The notes below the pieces were generated by a model. It worked only from the letters and a program-made list of their open reading frames with translations, had not been told where the DNA came from and ran no database searches. From Epilithonimonas sp. JDS (GTDB lineage: Bacteria > Bacteroidota > Bacteroidia > Flavobacteriales > Weeksellaceae), in assembly GCF_021261315.1 (NCBI RefSeq), contig NZ_JAJSAX010000006.1, forward strand, positions 62,001 to 126,000: DNA of 64,000 nt, given 5' to 3'. This document shows, one piece after another, positions 35,140 through 43,517 of the stretch; position 1 is the first letter of the stretch; each line of letters starts with the position of its first letter. A program made the translations under genes and the position numbers.

Positions 35140-36003
35140 ATGGAAATGAATGTTTCAAACACGGATGAGCAAGTAATTGCTAAGAAAAAAGGAGGTCTTA
35201 ATCCTGCGGTAATTATTCCTATTTTATTAGTAATAGGTATTGCCATTTATTTATTTGTTTGTGGTAACCCATCAAACTTTACTGCTGATCCACGTATTGA
35301 TGGTGCAGCTTCAGTTGCTTTCGCAGATATCGAAAGTAAGGAGTTACATCCACACGGTTTAGGAATGGTTTATATGGGAGGATTTATCGTACCTATCCTT
35401 ATTACATTCATGATCACAGTTATTGTATTTGCTATCGAGCGTGCATTCGTTTTGAGCAAAGCAGCTGGAAATGGTAGCGTTGATAATTTTGTTTTGAAAA
35501 TTAGAAGCTTGCTAAACCAAAACAAAGTTGACGAAGCTCTAGAAGAGTGTGACAGACAGCAAGGATCTGTAGGTAATGTAGTAAAAGAAGGTCTTACGAC
35601 TTACAAAGCATTAGCTAAAGATACTACACTAGACAAAGAACAAAAAATGGCTGCGCTTACAAAAGCAATCGAAGAAGCTACTACGCTTGAAATGCCAATG
35701 CTTGAGAAAAACATGATGATCCTTTCTACACTGGGTACAGTTGCAACTTTGGTAGCACTACTTGGAACGGTAATCGGGATGATCAGAGCATTTGCTGCCC
35801 TAGGTGGTGGAGGTGGAACACCTGATGCTGCTGCATTGTCAATCGGTATCTCTGAAGCATTGATGAATACAGCTTTAGGTATTGGTACTTCTGCAATCGC
35901 AATTATCCTTTATAACTTCTTTACGTCTAAAATTGACGGATTGACTTACAAGATCGATGAGATCTCTATGAGCATCCAACAGTCTTTTGCTGAGTTTCAC
36001 TAA
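35140..36003 (+). CDS. exbB: MotA/TolQ/ExbB proton channel family protein
   Basis: Inner-membrane proton-channel subunit that powers TonB. 287 residues. An N-terminal span (about 24-42), a second (about 86-107), and a C-terminal pair (about 193-218 and 239-266) flank a cytoplasmic loop. MILSTLGTVATLVALLGTVIGMIRAF carries the ExbB/TolQ channel signature; GGGGGTPDAAALSIGISEALMNTALGIG is the second. The N-terminal 140 residues are longer than in E. coli ExbB, as in many Bacteroidota. First gene of an exbB-exbD-exbD-tonB block. Confidence 0.95.
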   Translation: MEMNVSNTDEQVIAKKKGGLNPAVIIPILLVIGIAIYLFVCGNPSNFTADPRIDGAASVAFADIESKELHPHGLGMVYMGGFIVPILITFMITVIVFAIERAFVLSKAAGNGSVDNFVLKIRSLLNQNKVDEALEECDRQQGSVGNVVKEGLTTYKALAKDTTLDKEQKMAALTKAIEEATTLEMPMLEKNMMILSTLGTVATLVALLGTVIGMIRAFAALGGGGGTPDAAALSIGISEALMNTALGIGTSAIAIILYNFFTSKIDGLTYKIDEISMSIQQSFAEFH

Positions 36004-36090
36004 GAAATTCCTAAAAGATAAATTTTCGAAAGTGTAATTCTGAATTATATTTTCAAGTTCATAAATTAGTTAACAAAGACATTTATAATA

Positions 36091-36696
36091 ATGGCGAGAA
36101 TTAAACCAAAAAGACATGGAGTAGTTACGGACATGACCGCAATGTGTGATGTTGCGTTCCTACTACTTACATTCTTTATATTAACCACACAGTTCAAGAA
36201 ACCGGATGTGGAGTCAATAAAACCGCCTTCTTCTATATCAGAGAAATTACTTCCTGATGCAAGTCTTATGACGATAAATGTTACGCCAGCTGGGACATTC
36301 TATTTCCAACCTGTAGAAAACGGGACAGAAAGAATTCAGCTTCTTGATAAAATGGCTGCGAAGTACAAACTTCCTGCATTTTCTAACCAAGAAAAAGTAG
36401 CATTTACGAAAGTACAAGCGGTAGGAGTACCAATCGGACAGCTAAAAAGTTATTTGAATCTTCCAGAAGATAAACAGAAAGCTTTCAAAGCAACAACAGG
36501 TATTCCAATGGATAGTACAAACAAACAATTGATCGACTGGGTTCAGCAGAGTTTAGCCGTTAATCCTAACTATAAGTTAGCAATTAAGGGAGACGTAACG
36601 ACGAAGTATCCAAAAGTAAAAGGTTTGTTTGAAGGTTTAAGAGATATTGATTTTCTTAAATTCTGGTTGATCACATCACAAGAAAAATCTAATTAA
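36091..36696 (+). CDS. exbD: ExbD/TolR biopolymer transport protein, first copy
   Basis: 201 residues. Single N-terminal span, about 17-36 (CDVAFLLLTFFILTTQF), preceded by the basic MARIKPKRHGVVTDMTAM; Asp20 in the CDVAF stretch is the likely proton-carrying residue. A periplasmic domain of about 160 residues follows, ending FWLITSQEKSN. It is longer than the second ExbD (179). Two different ExbD proteins in one block is a regular Bacteroidota arrangement, and they may form a mixed dimer; that is inferred. Confidence 0.93.
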   Translation: MARIKPKRHGVVTDMTAMCDVAFLLLTFFILTTQFKKPDVESIKPPSSISEKLLPDASLMTINVTPAGTFYFQPVENGTERIQLLDKMAAKYKLPAFSNQEKVAFTKVQAVGVPIGQLKSYLNLPEDKQKAFKATTGIPMDSTNKQLIDWVQQSLAVNPNYKLAIKGDVTTKYPKVKGLFEGLRDIDFLKFWLITSQEKSN

Positions 36697-36707
36697 TTCT
36701 ATTAGAA

Positions 36708-37247
36708 ATGGCAGAAGTTCAAGTAAAAGAGGATAGCGGGAAAGGCGGCAAGGTCCGTTCGAAGAAGCAGAACACCCGCGTAGATATGACGCCGATGGTA
36801 GATTTAGGATTTCTTTTGATAACATTCTTTATGTTTACCACAACGTTTAGTAAACCAAATGTAATGGATCTAGGTCTTCCGGCAAAACCGAAAGAAAACC
36901 AGAAACCACCAGATACAGAGATTAAATTGAGTAATTCACTTTCTTTAATTATTGGAAAAGACAATAAGATTTTTTACCATCAGCAAGATCAGCAAGGTCT
37001 TAATGATCAAACTCTTATCGAAACCAATTTTGACAGAGAAGGTATTACAAAAGTAATAGAGCAGGCAAAAGCTAGAGCAGCAGATAAAGACAAATTCACA
37101 GTAATTATCAAGCCAACAGACGATGCAGTATATAAAAACTTTGTAGACATTCTAGATGAGATGGCTATCACCAAGAACGAAAGATATGGGGTTACCGATA
37201 TCAAACCTTGGGAAGAGGCTATTTACAAAAAGAAAGTAGGAGAATAA
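36708..37247 (+). CDS. exbD: ExbD/TolR biopolymer transport protein, second copy
   Basis: 179 residues, starting 11 bases after the first exbD. N-terminus is basic (KGGKVRSKKQNTRVDMTPMVD), then a single span with the conserved Asp (VDLGFLLITFFMFTTTF). The periplasmic part ends NERYGVTDIKPWEEAIYKKK, typical of the second ExbD in such pairs. It acts with ExbB to turn proton flow into motion of TonB. It differs from the first copy over most of its length, so the pair is not a recent duplication. Confidence 0.93.
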   Translation: MAEVQVKEDSGKGGKVRSKKQNTRVDMTPMVDLGFLLITFFMFTTTFSKPNVMDLGLPAKPKENQKPPDTEIKLSNSLSLIIGKDNKIFYHQQDQQGLNDQTLIETNFDREGITKVIEQAKARAADKDKFTVIIKPTDDAVYKNFVDILDEMAITKNERYGVTDIKPWEEAIYKKKVGE

Positions 37248-37280
37248 TTCCACTACAAGTAACATATTAATAATATAAAA

Positions 37281-38102
37281 ATGGCAGAAGATAATTTGAA
37301 GTACAATCCTACTCTTGATGAGATTGTATTTGAAAATAGAAATAAAGAATATGGAGCTTACGACCTAAGATCTGCATATTCGAGATTGCTTACAAAGTCT
37401 TTTTTGATTGGAACCGCTTTCTTTCTTCTTCTTGCAGTTTCACCGCTTATTTATCTTAAGATTCAGCAAATGAATGCTAAAGATGCTGTAGAGGTAGATG
37501 CAAATTTGGTAGAAATTTTAGAGGATGAGCCAATCATAGAGCAACCTAAAGAAGAAGAACCACCGCCACCACCTCCTCCAAAAGAAGAGGAAAAGCAGGA
37601 AGTTATTCAGAATGTTGTTCCGGAACCTAAAAAGGCTCCAAAGATTGAGACACCACCGCCACCAATTACAAAACAGTTGGAGACGACAACAGGACTTCAA
37701 AATCAGGAAGGTGTGAAAACTCCGGTTTATGCACCACCTCCACCACCTGTAACAGGTAAAGGAGTTGCTGCTGAGGTTAAACCCGTAACCAATGAGGTTT
37801 ACGAATCTGTAGATCAAAATGCAGAATTCCCTGGTGGTACCAACTCGTTCAGAACTAAATTCAGTAACAATTTTGATTCTGGAAGTTTGGAAGGAGAAGG
37901 TACTTTGAAAACTGAGATCACATTCGTTGTGGAAAAAGACGGTTCGTTAACGCAAGTTAAAGCAACCGGACCTAACTCAGATTTCAACAGAGAAGCTGAA
38001 TCTACAGTAAAAGGTATCAAAACAAAATGGACTCCAGGTAAAGTCAATGGACAGCCTGTAAGATCTAGATTCAGATTCCCTGTTACAATGAATTTCCAAT
38101 AA
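37281..38102 (+). CDS. tonB: Energy transducer TonB
   Basis: 273 residues. A cytoplasmic N-terminus (FENRNKEYGAYDLRSAYSRLL), a span at about 37-57 (FLIGTAFFLLLAVSPLIYL), then a periplasm-spanning region with Pro-rich stretches EEPPPPPPPKEEE and APPPPPVTG, and a C-terminal TonB domain (about 185-273) containing DQNAEFPGG, VVEKDGSLTQVKA and WTPGKVNGQPVRSRF. It contacts TonB-dependent outer-membrane transporters. Last gene of the exbB-exbD-exbD-tonB block, with a terminator behind it. Confidence 0.95.
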   Translation: MAEDNLKYNPTLDEIVFENRNKEYGAYDLRSAYSRLLTKSFLIGTAFFLLLAVSPLIYLKIQQMNAKDAVEVDANLVEILEDEPIIEQPKEEEPPPPPPPKEEEKQEVIQNVVPEPKKAPKIETPPPPITKQLETTTGLQNQEGVKTPVYAPPPPPVTGKGVAAEVKPVTNEVYESVDQNAEFPGGTNSFRTKFSNNFDSGSLEGEGTLKTEITFVVEKDGSLTQVKATGPNSDFNREAESTVKGIKTKWTPGKVNGQPVRSRFRFPVTMNFQ

Positions 38103-38130
38103 GGATTTAATTTGTAACATATTATATAAA

Positions 38131-38160
38131 AGAGAAGTTATTATAACTTCTCTTTTTTTT
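38131..38160 (+). terminator. Terminator of the exb-tonB block
   Basis: AGAGAAGTTA pairs with TAACTTCTCT across TTA, followed by eight T, directly after the tonB stop. Confidence 0.92.
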
Positions 38161-38175
38161 TATTAAATTTGTTTT

Positions 38176-38364
38176 ATGTTTAACTGGCTTTCTTTGATAA
38201 CCGGACTTTTCTACATTGTTTTAGGAATCGTTGTTATCGTATATAAATTCTTCATCGTTATTTTAGAACCTAATGTGGCTTATCCATTAGGCGGATTGCT
38301 GATAGCTTACGGTATTTTCCGTATCGTTAGAGCTATTATGTCACTTAAAAATAATAATCAATAA
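38176..38364 (+). CDS. Small two-span membrane protein
   Basis: 62 residues. Two hydrophobic spans, about 4-29 (WLSLITGLFYIVLGIVVIVYKFF; shortened) and 34-54 (VAYPLGGLLIAYGIFRIVRAI). It ends one base before the ATG of the PstS-like gene, so the two are coupled. Unknown function; co-occurrence with the substrate-binding lipoprotein and TonB block suggests an envelope role. Confidence 0.7.
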   Translation: MFNWLSLITGLFYIVLGIVVIVYKFFIVILEPNVAYPLGGLLIAYGIFRIVRAIMSLKNNNQ

Positions 38365-38365
38365 A

Positions 38366-39238
38366 ATGAAAAAAATCCTTTTTCTATTCATAGCAGCTTT
38401 TGCTATTGTTTTTTCGTGCTCCAAAGAAAAGCCTAAAGATATTGATACACCCAGCAAAGGCGAAATAACAGTTGAAGCAGACGAGTCATTCAAAAGTGTG
38501 GTGGAAGCTTTGGCGGAAAGATATACTGCGCTTAATCCTGGTACAAAGATCAATGTGGTAATAAAAAAGGAAGATCTAGGATTATTAGATGTTTTGGATA
38601 GAAAAGTGCGTATAGCAGTAATGTCCAGAGAACTTTCCAAAGAGGAAAAAGAAGCTTATGATAAGAAAATAGATTTGCCGTGGCTTCCCGGTAAATTTGC
38701 GGCAGATGCAGTTTTGTTCGTGGTTCCGAAAGATTCACCTTTAGAATCAATTTCGATGGAAGAGATTTACAGCGAATTAAATTCAGACAAAAAAAGATTG
38801 ATCTTCGACGGAACAAATGCCAGCAATCTGAATTTCATTGCTCAAAAATTCAAAAAGAATCCGTCAGATCTTAAGTTTTCTATAATTAATGGAAATGAGA
38901 ATGTGGCTGAGCAGCTGAAGAATTATCCGGACAAAATTGGAGTTATCAGTTATAATACAATCAGCCGGCCATTTGGAAAGGAAGCAGAAAAACTTAGAAG
39001 CGAACTAAAAGTGCTGAAAGTAATTAAGGATAATAAGGCATATGATGTTTCCAATGAGAATTTGAAGGAGATGACTTATCCGTTTACCAGAGTTCTGTAT
39101 TTCATTTCCAACGAGGCATATTATGGCTTGGGGAATGGATTCATCAGATTTTCTTGCCAGCAACTTGGACAGATTGTTGTTGAGAAAGAAGGACTTCAGC
39201 CTTACAATATTTTCAAAAGAGAAGTTCGAATGAAATAA
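38366..39238 (+). CDS. PstS-like substrate-binding lipoprotein
   Basis: 290 residues. Lipoprotein signal MKKILFLFIAAFAIVFS then Cys18 and SKEKPKD. The rest is a periplasmic-binding-protein fold of the phosphate-binding (PstS) type: GEITVEADESFKSVVEALAERY, MSRELSKEE, and APVxFVVPKDSP-like stretch LFVVPKDSPLESISMEEIY. No pst permease or ATPase gene is nearby, so phosphate import is not implied. In Bacteroidota such genes often travel with exbBD-tonB and a TPR gene, as here. Confidence 0.85.
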   Translation: MKKILFLFIAAFAIVFSCSKEKPKDIDTPSKGEITVEADESFKSVVEALAERYTALNPGTKINVVIKKEDLGLLDVLDRKVRIAVMSRELSKEEKEAYDKKIDLPWLPGKFAADAVLFVVPKDSPLESISMEEIYSELNSDKKRLIFDGTNASNLNFIAQKFKKNPSDLKFSIINGNENVAEQLKNYPDKIGVISYNTISRPFGKEAEKLRSELKVLKVIKDNKAYDVSNENLKEMTYPFTRVLYFISNEAYYGLGNGFIRFSCQQLGQIVVEKEGLQPYNIFKREVRMK

Positions 39239-39334
39239 TTTAATTTTTAATATTTATTTAACAGAATAATCAAAGTTTAATTTATATTTTGGTCTAAATA
39301 TTGTCGATAAAACCAAAATTTACAGTTAAGAAAA

Positions 39335-40996
39335 ATGAAAAAAGAGAATAAAATGAATTTATCAAAAAAAATTGTTGTTACAGCTGCGGTAGGCTTTTTT
39401 ACAAGTTTTAGTTTTGCACAATCTGTACAGGACGGAATTAACTTTGTAGACAGCCAAAAATATGCAAAGGCAAAACAAAATTACACAGATCTTATCAATC
39501 AAAATCCTAAAGAAGCAAGCAATTATTTCTATTTAGGTAACACATATTTAACACAATTCGACCCGAATTTTGACCTTGCAACAGAGAGTTTCAATAAAGG
39601 TCTAGCTGCTGATCCTAAAAGTTATTTGAACAAATTAGGTTTGGCTGCTGTCAAATTAGGAAAAGGTGATAAATCTGCTATCACGGAAATTCAGCAGATT
39701 GTAAAAGATTCAAGAGAGAAAGATGCAGAGGTACTCTTCAGAGCTGGTGAAGCTTTGGTATTGTTTGAAAAAAACAGTTCACCAGACTTAGCGATCACAT
39801 TGTTGAATAAGGCCGTTGAAAAATCTCAAAAGGCTGGCGTTCCTGCTAATTATTATTATGCTTTAGGTGATGCTTACAGAATCAAAAAAGATCCGGGTAA
39901 TGCAATGACTGCTTATGATAAAGCAGAAGCTGTAGCGAAAAATAAAGCTTCAGTTTACACAAGAAAAGGAACACTTTGGATCGCTGCACAACAGTGGCAG
40001 CAGGCGAAAACAAATATTGATAAAGCGATTGCGGTAGATCCAACTTACGCACCAGCTTACAAAGCTTTGGCAGGTTTCAATATCAAATATCAGAAGAATG
40101 CGGAAGCAACTCAGAATTTGATAAACTATACAAAGTATGCGGATGAAGATCCTTACACACAATTAGAAATAGCTAAGCTTTATTTTACAAATGAAGATTA
40201 TGCTAATGCAAAAACAACACTAGATTCTGTTTTTGATAAGGTAAATGATCCAATCAAACATAAATTGAGAGCTTACATTCTTTATGGAGAAGCAAAATAT
40301 GCTGAAGCAAAACAAAGTATGGATACTTTCTTATCTCAGGCAGACAAGTCAAGAGTTCAGGCTTCTGACGAAGGTTTGCAAGGTTTGATTGCAGCTGGAC
40401 TTGCTAAAGATGAGAAAGATGCAGCTAAAAAAGCTGAGCTTGAAGCACTCTCTAAACAAAAAGTTGCTTTTGCTAAAACTGCTAAGGATGAAACCCTGAA
40501 TTGGGATGAAGAATTAGCAAAAATCAAAGGTGGATTGGTTGGTATTACAGCTGATGCTGGAGGAACTTCTCCTGAAATTGAAGCTTTGAAAGCTAAAGTG
40601 GCAGCAAATGCACAGGATACAGACGCCCTTTATAAATTGGCACAAGCTTATCAGGATGTGAAAAACTGGAATGGAGCTATCCTGACTTGGCAAAAAATGA
40701 TTACGCTTCTTCCAACTTGGGAGCCGGCTTATTACAGCCAGGGTTACGCTTATCAGCAGGCCGGAAGCCAGGAATTGGCATCGGCAGCATATCAGAAGTA
40801 TATTGATACTTTAATGGCTAAGCCAGCGGCAGACCAGGAGGCGAATAAAGAGACTATGTCTTACGCTTATTTTGCTATTGCTTTTATCGCAAAAGACAGT
40901 GACAAAGAAAAGGCGAAAGCTAACATTGCAAAATCATTAGCTCTGAATCCAACTTATGCAGATGCATTAGCGCTTCAAAAAGCACTTGGTCAGTAA
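39335..40996 (+). CDS. Exported tetratricopeptide-repeat protein
   Basis: 553 residues. An alternative ATG at 39353 (MNLSKKIVV) gives a cleaner signal peptide, KKIVVTAAVGFFTSFSFA-Q; the annotated start adds MKKENK. TPR units follow along most of the length, for example YFYLGNTYLTQ (about 61), YYYALGDAYRIK (about 175), APAYKALAGF and AYYSQGYAYQQAG near 465, with the last repeats ending NPTYADALALQKALGQ. It is expected in the periplasm as a scaffold. It belongs to the tonB-PstS-TPR neighbourhood. Confidence 0.9.
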   Translation: MKKENKMNLSKKIVVTAAVGFFTSFSFAQSVQDGINFVDSQKYAKAKQNYTDLINQNPKEASNYFYLGNTYLTQFDPNFDLATESFNKGLAADPKSYLNKLGLAAVKLGKGDKSAITEIQQIVKDSREKDAEVLFRAGEALVLFEKNSSPDLAITLLNKAVEKSQKAGVPANYYYALGDAYRIKKDPGNAMTAYDKAEAVAKNKASVYTRKGTLWIAAQQWQQAKTNIDKAIAVDPTYAPAYKALAGFNIKYQKNAEATQNLINYTKYADEDPYTQLEIAKLYFTNEDYANAKTTLDSVFDKVNDPIKHKLRAYILYGEAKYAEAKQSMDTFLSQADKSRVQASDEGLQGLIAAGLAKDEKDAAKKAELEALSKQKVAFAKTAKDETLNWDEELAKIKGGLVGITADAGGTSPEIEALKAKVAANAQDTDALYKLAQAYQDVKNWNGAILTWQKMITLLPTWEPAYYSQGYAYQQAGSQELASAAYQKYIDTLMAKPAADQEANKETMSYAYFAIAFIAKDSDKEKAKANIAKSLALNPTYADALALQKALGQ

Positions 40997-41017
40997 TCTG
41001 ACATAAAACTTATATCT

Positions 41018-41055
41018 AAACTTCCCAATTCGTAAGATTGGGAAGTTTTGTTTTT
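41018..41055 (+). terminator. Terminator of the TPR gene
   Basis: AACTTCCCAAT (41019-41029) pairs with ATTGGGAAGTT (41037-41047), then TTGTTTTT. The bshB1 promoter overlaps its distal end. Confidence 0.85.
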
Positions 41056-41065
41056 ATTAATTTTG
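41038..41065 (+). promoter_or_regulatory. Promoter of bshB1
   Basis: TTG (41038-41040), a 17-base spacer, then TAATTTTG (41058-41065), 15 bases before the ATG. The -33 box lies within the terminator stem of the gene before it. Confidence 0.6.
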
Positions 41066-41080
41066 CAAAAATATTTTAAA

Positions 41081-41803
41081 ATGAAATGTGATTTTCTAGC
41101 TATAGGAGCGCATCCGGATGATGTTGAATTAGGTTGTGGCGGAACTATTATTAAGTTAATTTCTGAGGGAAAAACCGTTAGCATTATAGATTTGACAGAA
41201 GGAGAATTAGGAACCAGAGGAACCGCCGAAACACGTGCTAGAGAAGCAAGTGATGCAGCGAAAATCTTAGGAATTACCGCAAGAGAAAATTTGAAACTTA
41301 AAGATGGTTTCCTGAATAACTCCGAGGAATACCAACTAAAAATCGTTGAGAAAATCAGAAAATACAGACCAGAAATTGTTTTGGCAAATGCGATAGACGA
41401 TCGCCATCCCGACCACGCAAAAGCGGCAAAATTGGTTTCTGATGCTTGTTTCTTAGCAGGCCTTAAAAAAATAGAAACTTACGATAATCATGAATTGCAG
41501 GAAGTCTGGAGACCAAAACATATCTTCCACTACATCCAATGGAAAAACGTTGTTCCGGAATTTGTGATTGATATTACAGGATTTTTAGATAAAAAAATAG
41601 AAGCCTGTCTTGCTTACAAAACGCAATTTTACAATCCCGAATCAAACGAGCCAATTACGCCAATTGCCACAAAGGATTTTCTGGAAAGCCTGACATACAG
41701 AGCACAGGATCTCGGAAGGCTCTCAGGAGTTGAGTTTGCAGAGGGCTTTACAACAGAAAAATTAATTGCACTCGAAAATTTTGATGGAATTGTTTGCAAT
41801 TAA
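41081..41803 (+). CDS. bshB1: Bacillithiol biosynthesis deacetylase BshB1
   Basis: 240 residues from ATG 41081; the open frame extends upstream to 41048 but the residues there lie in promoter sequence, and MKCDFLAIGAHPDDVELG is the family start. Zinc-dependent LmbE-type deacetylase removing acetyl from GlcNAc-malate in bacillithiol synthesis. AHPDD (10-14) gives the metal and catalytic residues, DLTEGELGTRG follows, and DDRHPDHAKA gives the second metal-ligand site. bshA and bshC are not in the window. The cytoplasmic thiol cofactor is used by many Bacteroidota. Confidence 0.95.
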   Translation: MKCDFLAIGAHPDDVELGCGGTIIKLISEGKTVSIIDLTEGELGTRGTAETRAREASDAAKILGITARENLKLKDGFLNNSEEYQLKIVEKIRKYRPEIVLANAIDDRHPDHAKAAKLVSDACFLAGLKKIETYDNHELQEVWRPKHIFHYIQWKNVVPEFVIDITGFLDKKIEACLAYKTQFYNPESNEPITPIATKDFLESLTYRAQDLGRLSGVEFAEGFTTEKLIALENFDGIVCN

Positions 41804-41823
41804 ATGATAAAATGCTATATTTG
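41793..41823 (+). promoter_or_regulatory. Promoter of tRNA-His
   Basis: TTTG (41793-41796), a 19-base spacer, then TATATTTG (41816-41823): an ideal Bacteroidota promoter overlapping the end of bshB1. The tRNA begins 14 bases after the -7 box. Confidence 0.85.
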
Positions 41824-41837
41824 CACACGCAAAAACG

Positions 41838-41911
41838 GTGATTGTAGCTCAGTTGGTTAGAGCGCCGGATTGTGGTTCCGGAGGTCGGGGGTTCGAGACC
41901 CCTCATTCACC
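41838..41911 (+). tRNA. tRNA-His (GTG anticodon)
   Basis: Cloverleaf: acceptor GTGATTG with CATTCAC (one U-U mismatch in pair 5), D arm TAGCTCAGTTGGTTAGAGC, anticodon stem CCGGA/TCCGG with loop TTGTGGT (anticodon GTG at 41872-41874), and T arm with GTTCGAGAC. A G at 41837 can serve as the extra -1 base of tRNA-His against C73 at 41911. CCA is not encoded in full. A terminator follows. Confidence 0.97.
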
Positions 41912-41919
41912 CACAGAGT

Positions 41920-41950
41920 AAAAGCGCATTCTTTTTAGAATGCGCTTTTT
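41920..41950 (+). terminator. Terminator of tRNA-His
   Basis: AAAAGCGCATTCT (41920-41932) pairs with AGAATGCGCTTTT (41937-41949), followed by T. Confidence 0.93.
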
Positions 41951-41992
41951 ATTTGGAAAATGTTTTGTTACTTTTAGATTTTTAAAACAAGT

Positions 41993-42997
41993 ATGAAGCA
42001 TAACAATAACTTCGACTTTCTACGATTTTTGTTTTCATTATTAGTTGTAATAGGGCATTCTATGATTCTAAGCAAGAAGCCTGAGTTTTGGAATGGTTTT
42101 TTAGCATCAATGCCAAATTATAGTGTTTGTGCTTTTTTTGTCATCAGTGGTTTTCTAGTGTACTCTAGTTTTGAACGAGTTAAAAATATACGGCAGTACG
42201 CAAAAAACAGGCTCAAAAGAATATTACCGGCATACTTCTTCGTCGTCATTTATTTCTCAATTTTTTTATTTTTCTTTTCAACTGCCGATGCGGATAAATA
42301 TTTTTCGGTAGAGTGGGCAAAATATTTGGGGGTCAATTTTATCTTCGCAAATTTTTTAAAACCTTGTATCCCTTTTGTTTTTGAAAGCAATCCGGAATGC
42401 GCTATCAATGGTTCTTTGTGGACCATTAAAGTGGAATTAATGTTCTATTTGTTCGTGCCCTTTTTATATTATACTTTGTTTAAAAAATCTTTAAAAACAA
42501 AAAATTTCATTCTAATTGGATTATACCTCTTTTCTTTTGTTTATAGCCTTTTAGCGGAAAAATATTATGGTTACGGGATGGTAAAGCAGTTACCCGGAAG
42601 TCTTGGCTACTTCATAAGCGGCATTCTCCTTTACATCAATCTGGATTTCTTCCAAAAACATTCTTCCAAAATATTACCAGCCGCAATTATACTGTCAGCT
42701 CTGGAATTTTATTTTCTACCATTTAAGTTTGTTTTCCCGTTCTCATTGGGTATTTTGATTATATGGTTTGCATTCGCTCACATCCCTTTAAAGAACTTTG
42801 GAAAGCACGGCGATTTTTCTTATGGAATGTATCTTGTCCATTTCCCCATTATTCAATTATTTATTCAAGAAAAAATATACGATAATTATTCGTACGCAGG
42901 ATTATTCTTAAGTTATATCATTATTATTCTCTGCTCAGTTCTAATATGGAAATTTATAGAATCTCCTTTTCTTAAAAAAAGGAAGCAAATTACGTAA
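41993..42997 (+). CDS. Acyltransferase family 3 membrane protein
   Basis: 334 residues, mostly hydrophobic, with about ten spans. NFDFLRFLFSLLVVIGHS at the start has the conserved Arg and His of the acyltransferase-3 (OafA-like) family; FFVISGFLVYSS, INGSLWTIKVELMFY and GDFSYGMYLVHFPI are further family blocks. Such proteins O-acetylate or acylate surface polysaccharides at the cytoplasmic membrane. It lies next to the tRNA-His terminator and seems monocistronic. The acceptor is unknown. Confidence 0.92.
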   Translation: MKHNNNFDFLRFLFSLLVVIGHSMILSKKPEFWNGFLASMPNYSVCAFFVISGFLVYSSFERVKNIRQYAKNRLKRILPAYFFVVIYFSIFLFFFSTADADKYFSVEWAKYLGVNFIFANFLKPCIPFVFESNPECAINGSLWTIKVELMFYLFVPFLYYTLFKKSLKTKNFILIGLYLFSFVYSLLAEKYYGYGMVKQLPGSLGYFISGILLYINLDFFQKHSSKILPAAIILSALEFYFLPFKFVFPFSLGILIIWFAFAHIPLKNFGKHGDFSYGMYLVHFPIIQLFIQEKIYDNYSYAGLFLSYIIIILCSVLIWKFIESPFLKKRKQIT

Positions 42998-43008
42998 TGT
43001 AAGTCAAA

Positions 43009-43039
43009 CAAAAAACGCATCAGTTGAGATGCGTTTTTT
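43009..43039. terminator. Bidirectional terminator
   Basis: AAAAACGCATC (43011-43021) pairs with GATGCGTTTTTT (43028-43039), between the convergent acyltransferase and PUR-family genes. Confidence 0.9.
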
Positions 43040-43043
43040 ATTT

Positions 43044-43379
43044 TTAAACTTCGTCGTCAGACTCTATGGTAAAAGATTTTGATTTGAAGTCTTTATCGTG
43101 TCTTTCAGAGATCACATCTTCGCCTTTTTGCTGGATGATGAAATCTGTGGATTCATTAAATAGCTCCTGGAAACTTTTGAAATCCTCTTTGTAAAGATAG
43201 ATTTTATGTTTTTCAAAAGTTGCTTCTCCATTTTCCCCGAAATTCTTTTTGCTCTCGGTAATGGTTAAATAATAGTCACCTGCTTTCGTCTCCCGCACAT
43301 CAAAGAAATACGTTCTTCTGCCTGCTTTCAACACCTTAGTGAAAATCTCATTCTCATGTCGTTCCTTAAATTCACTCAT
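43044..43379 (-). CDS. PUR-family DNA/RNA-binding protein (DUF3276)
   Basis: 111 residues. NEIFTKVLKAGRRTYFFDVRETKAGDYYLTITESKK followed by FEKHKIYLYKEDFKSFQELF is a single PUR repeat as in DUF3276 and Borrelia BpuR; only part is needed for recognition. PUR proteins bind single-stranded nucleic acid through their beta-sheet. The acidic tail ends FTIESDDEV. Strong own promoter and terminator, so likely well expressed; a role as general nucleic-acid binder is inferred from the family. Confidence 0.92.
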   Translation of the reverse strand: MSEFKERHENEIFTKVLKAGRRTYFFDVRETKAGDYYLTITESKKNFGENGEATFEKHKIYLYKEDFKSFQELFNESTDFIIQQKGEDVISERHDKDFKSKSFTIESDDEV

Positions 43380-43409
43380 CGTTATATATTTTTAAAAAAT
43401 GTGTATTAA

Positions 43410-43440
43410 CAAATATAACAGAATTCTCGGAAATTCAAAA
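43410..43440 (-). promoter_or_regulatory. Promoter of the PUR-family gene
   Basis: On the minus strand: TTTTG (43436-43440), 18-base spacer, TATATTTG (43410-43417). The ATG is 31 bases downstream. Confidence 0.8.
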
Positions 43441-43517
43441 TGTTTTGTTAAAAAAACCTCAAAATTGATCGTTTTTCTTAAATTTTTAATAAAATTATTA
43501 CCGATATGTTACTGAAT

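Noticed and set aside
38366-39238. A phosphate ABC importer (pst) locus
   Set aside because: Only a PstS-like binding protein is present; no permease, ATPase or PhoU gene in the neighbourhood.
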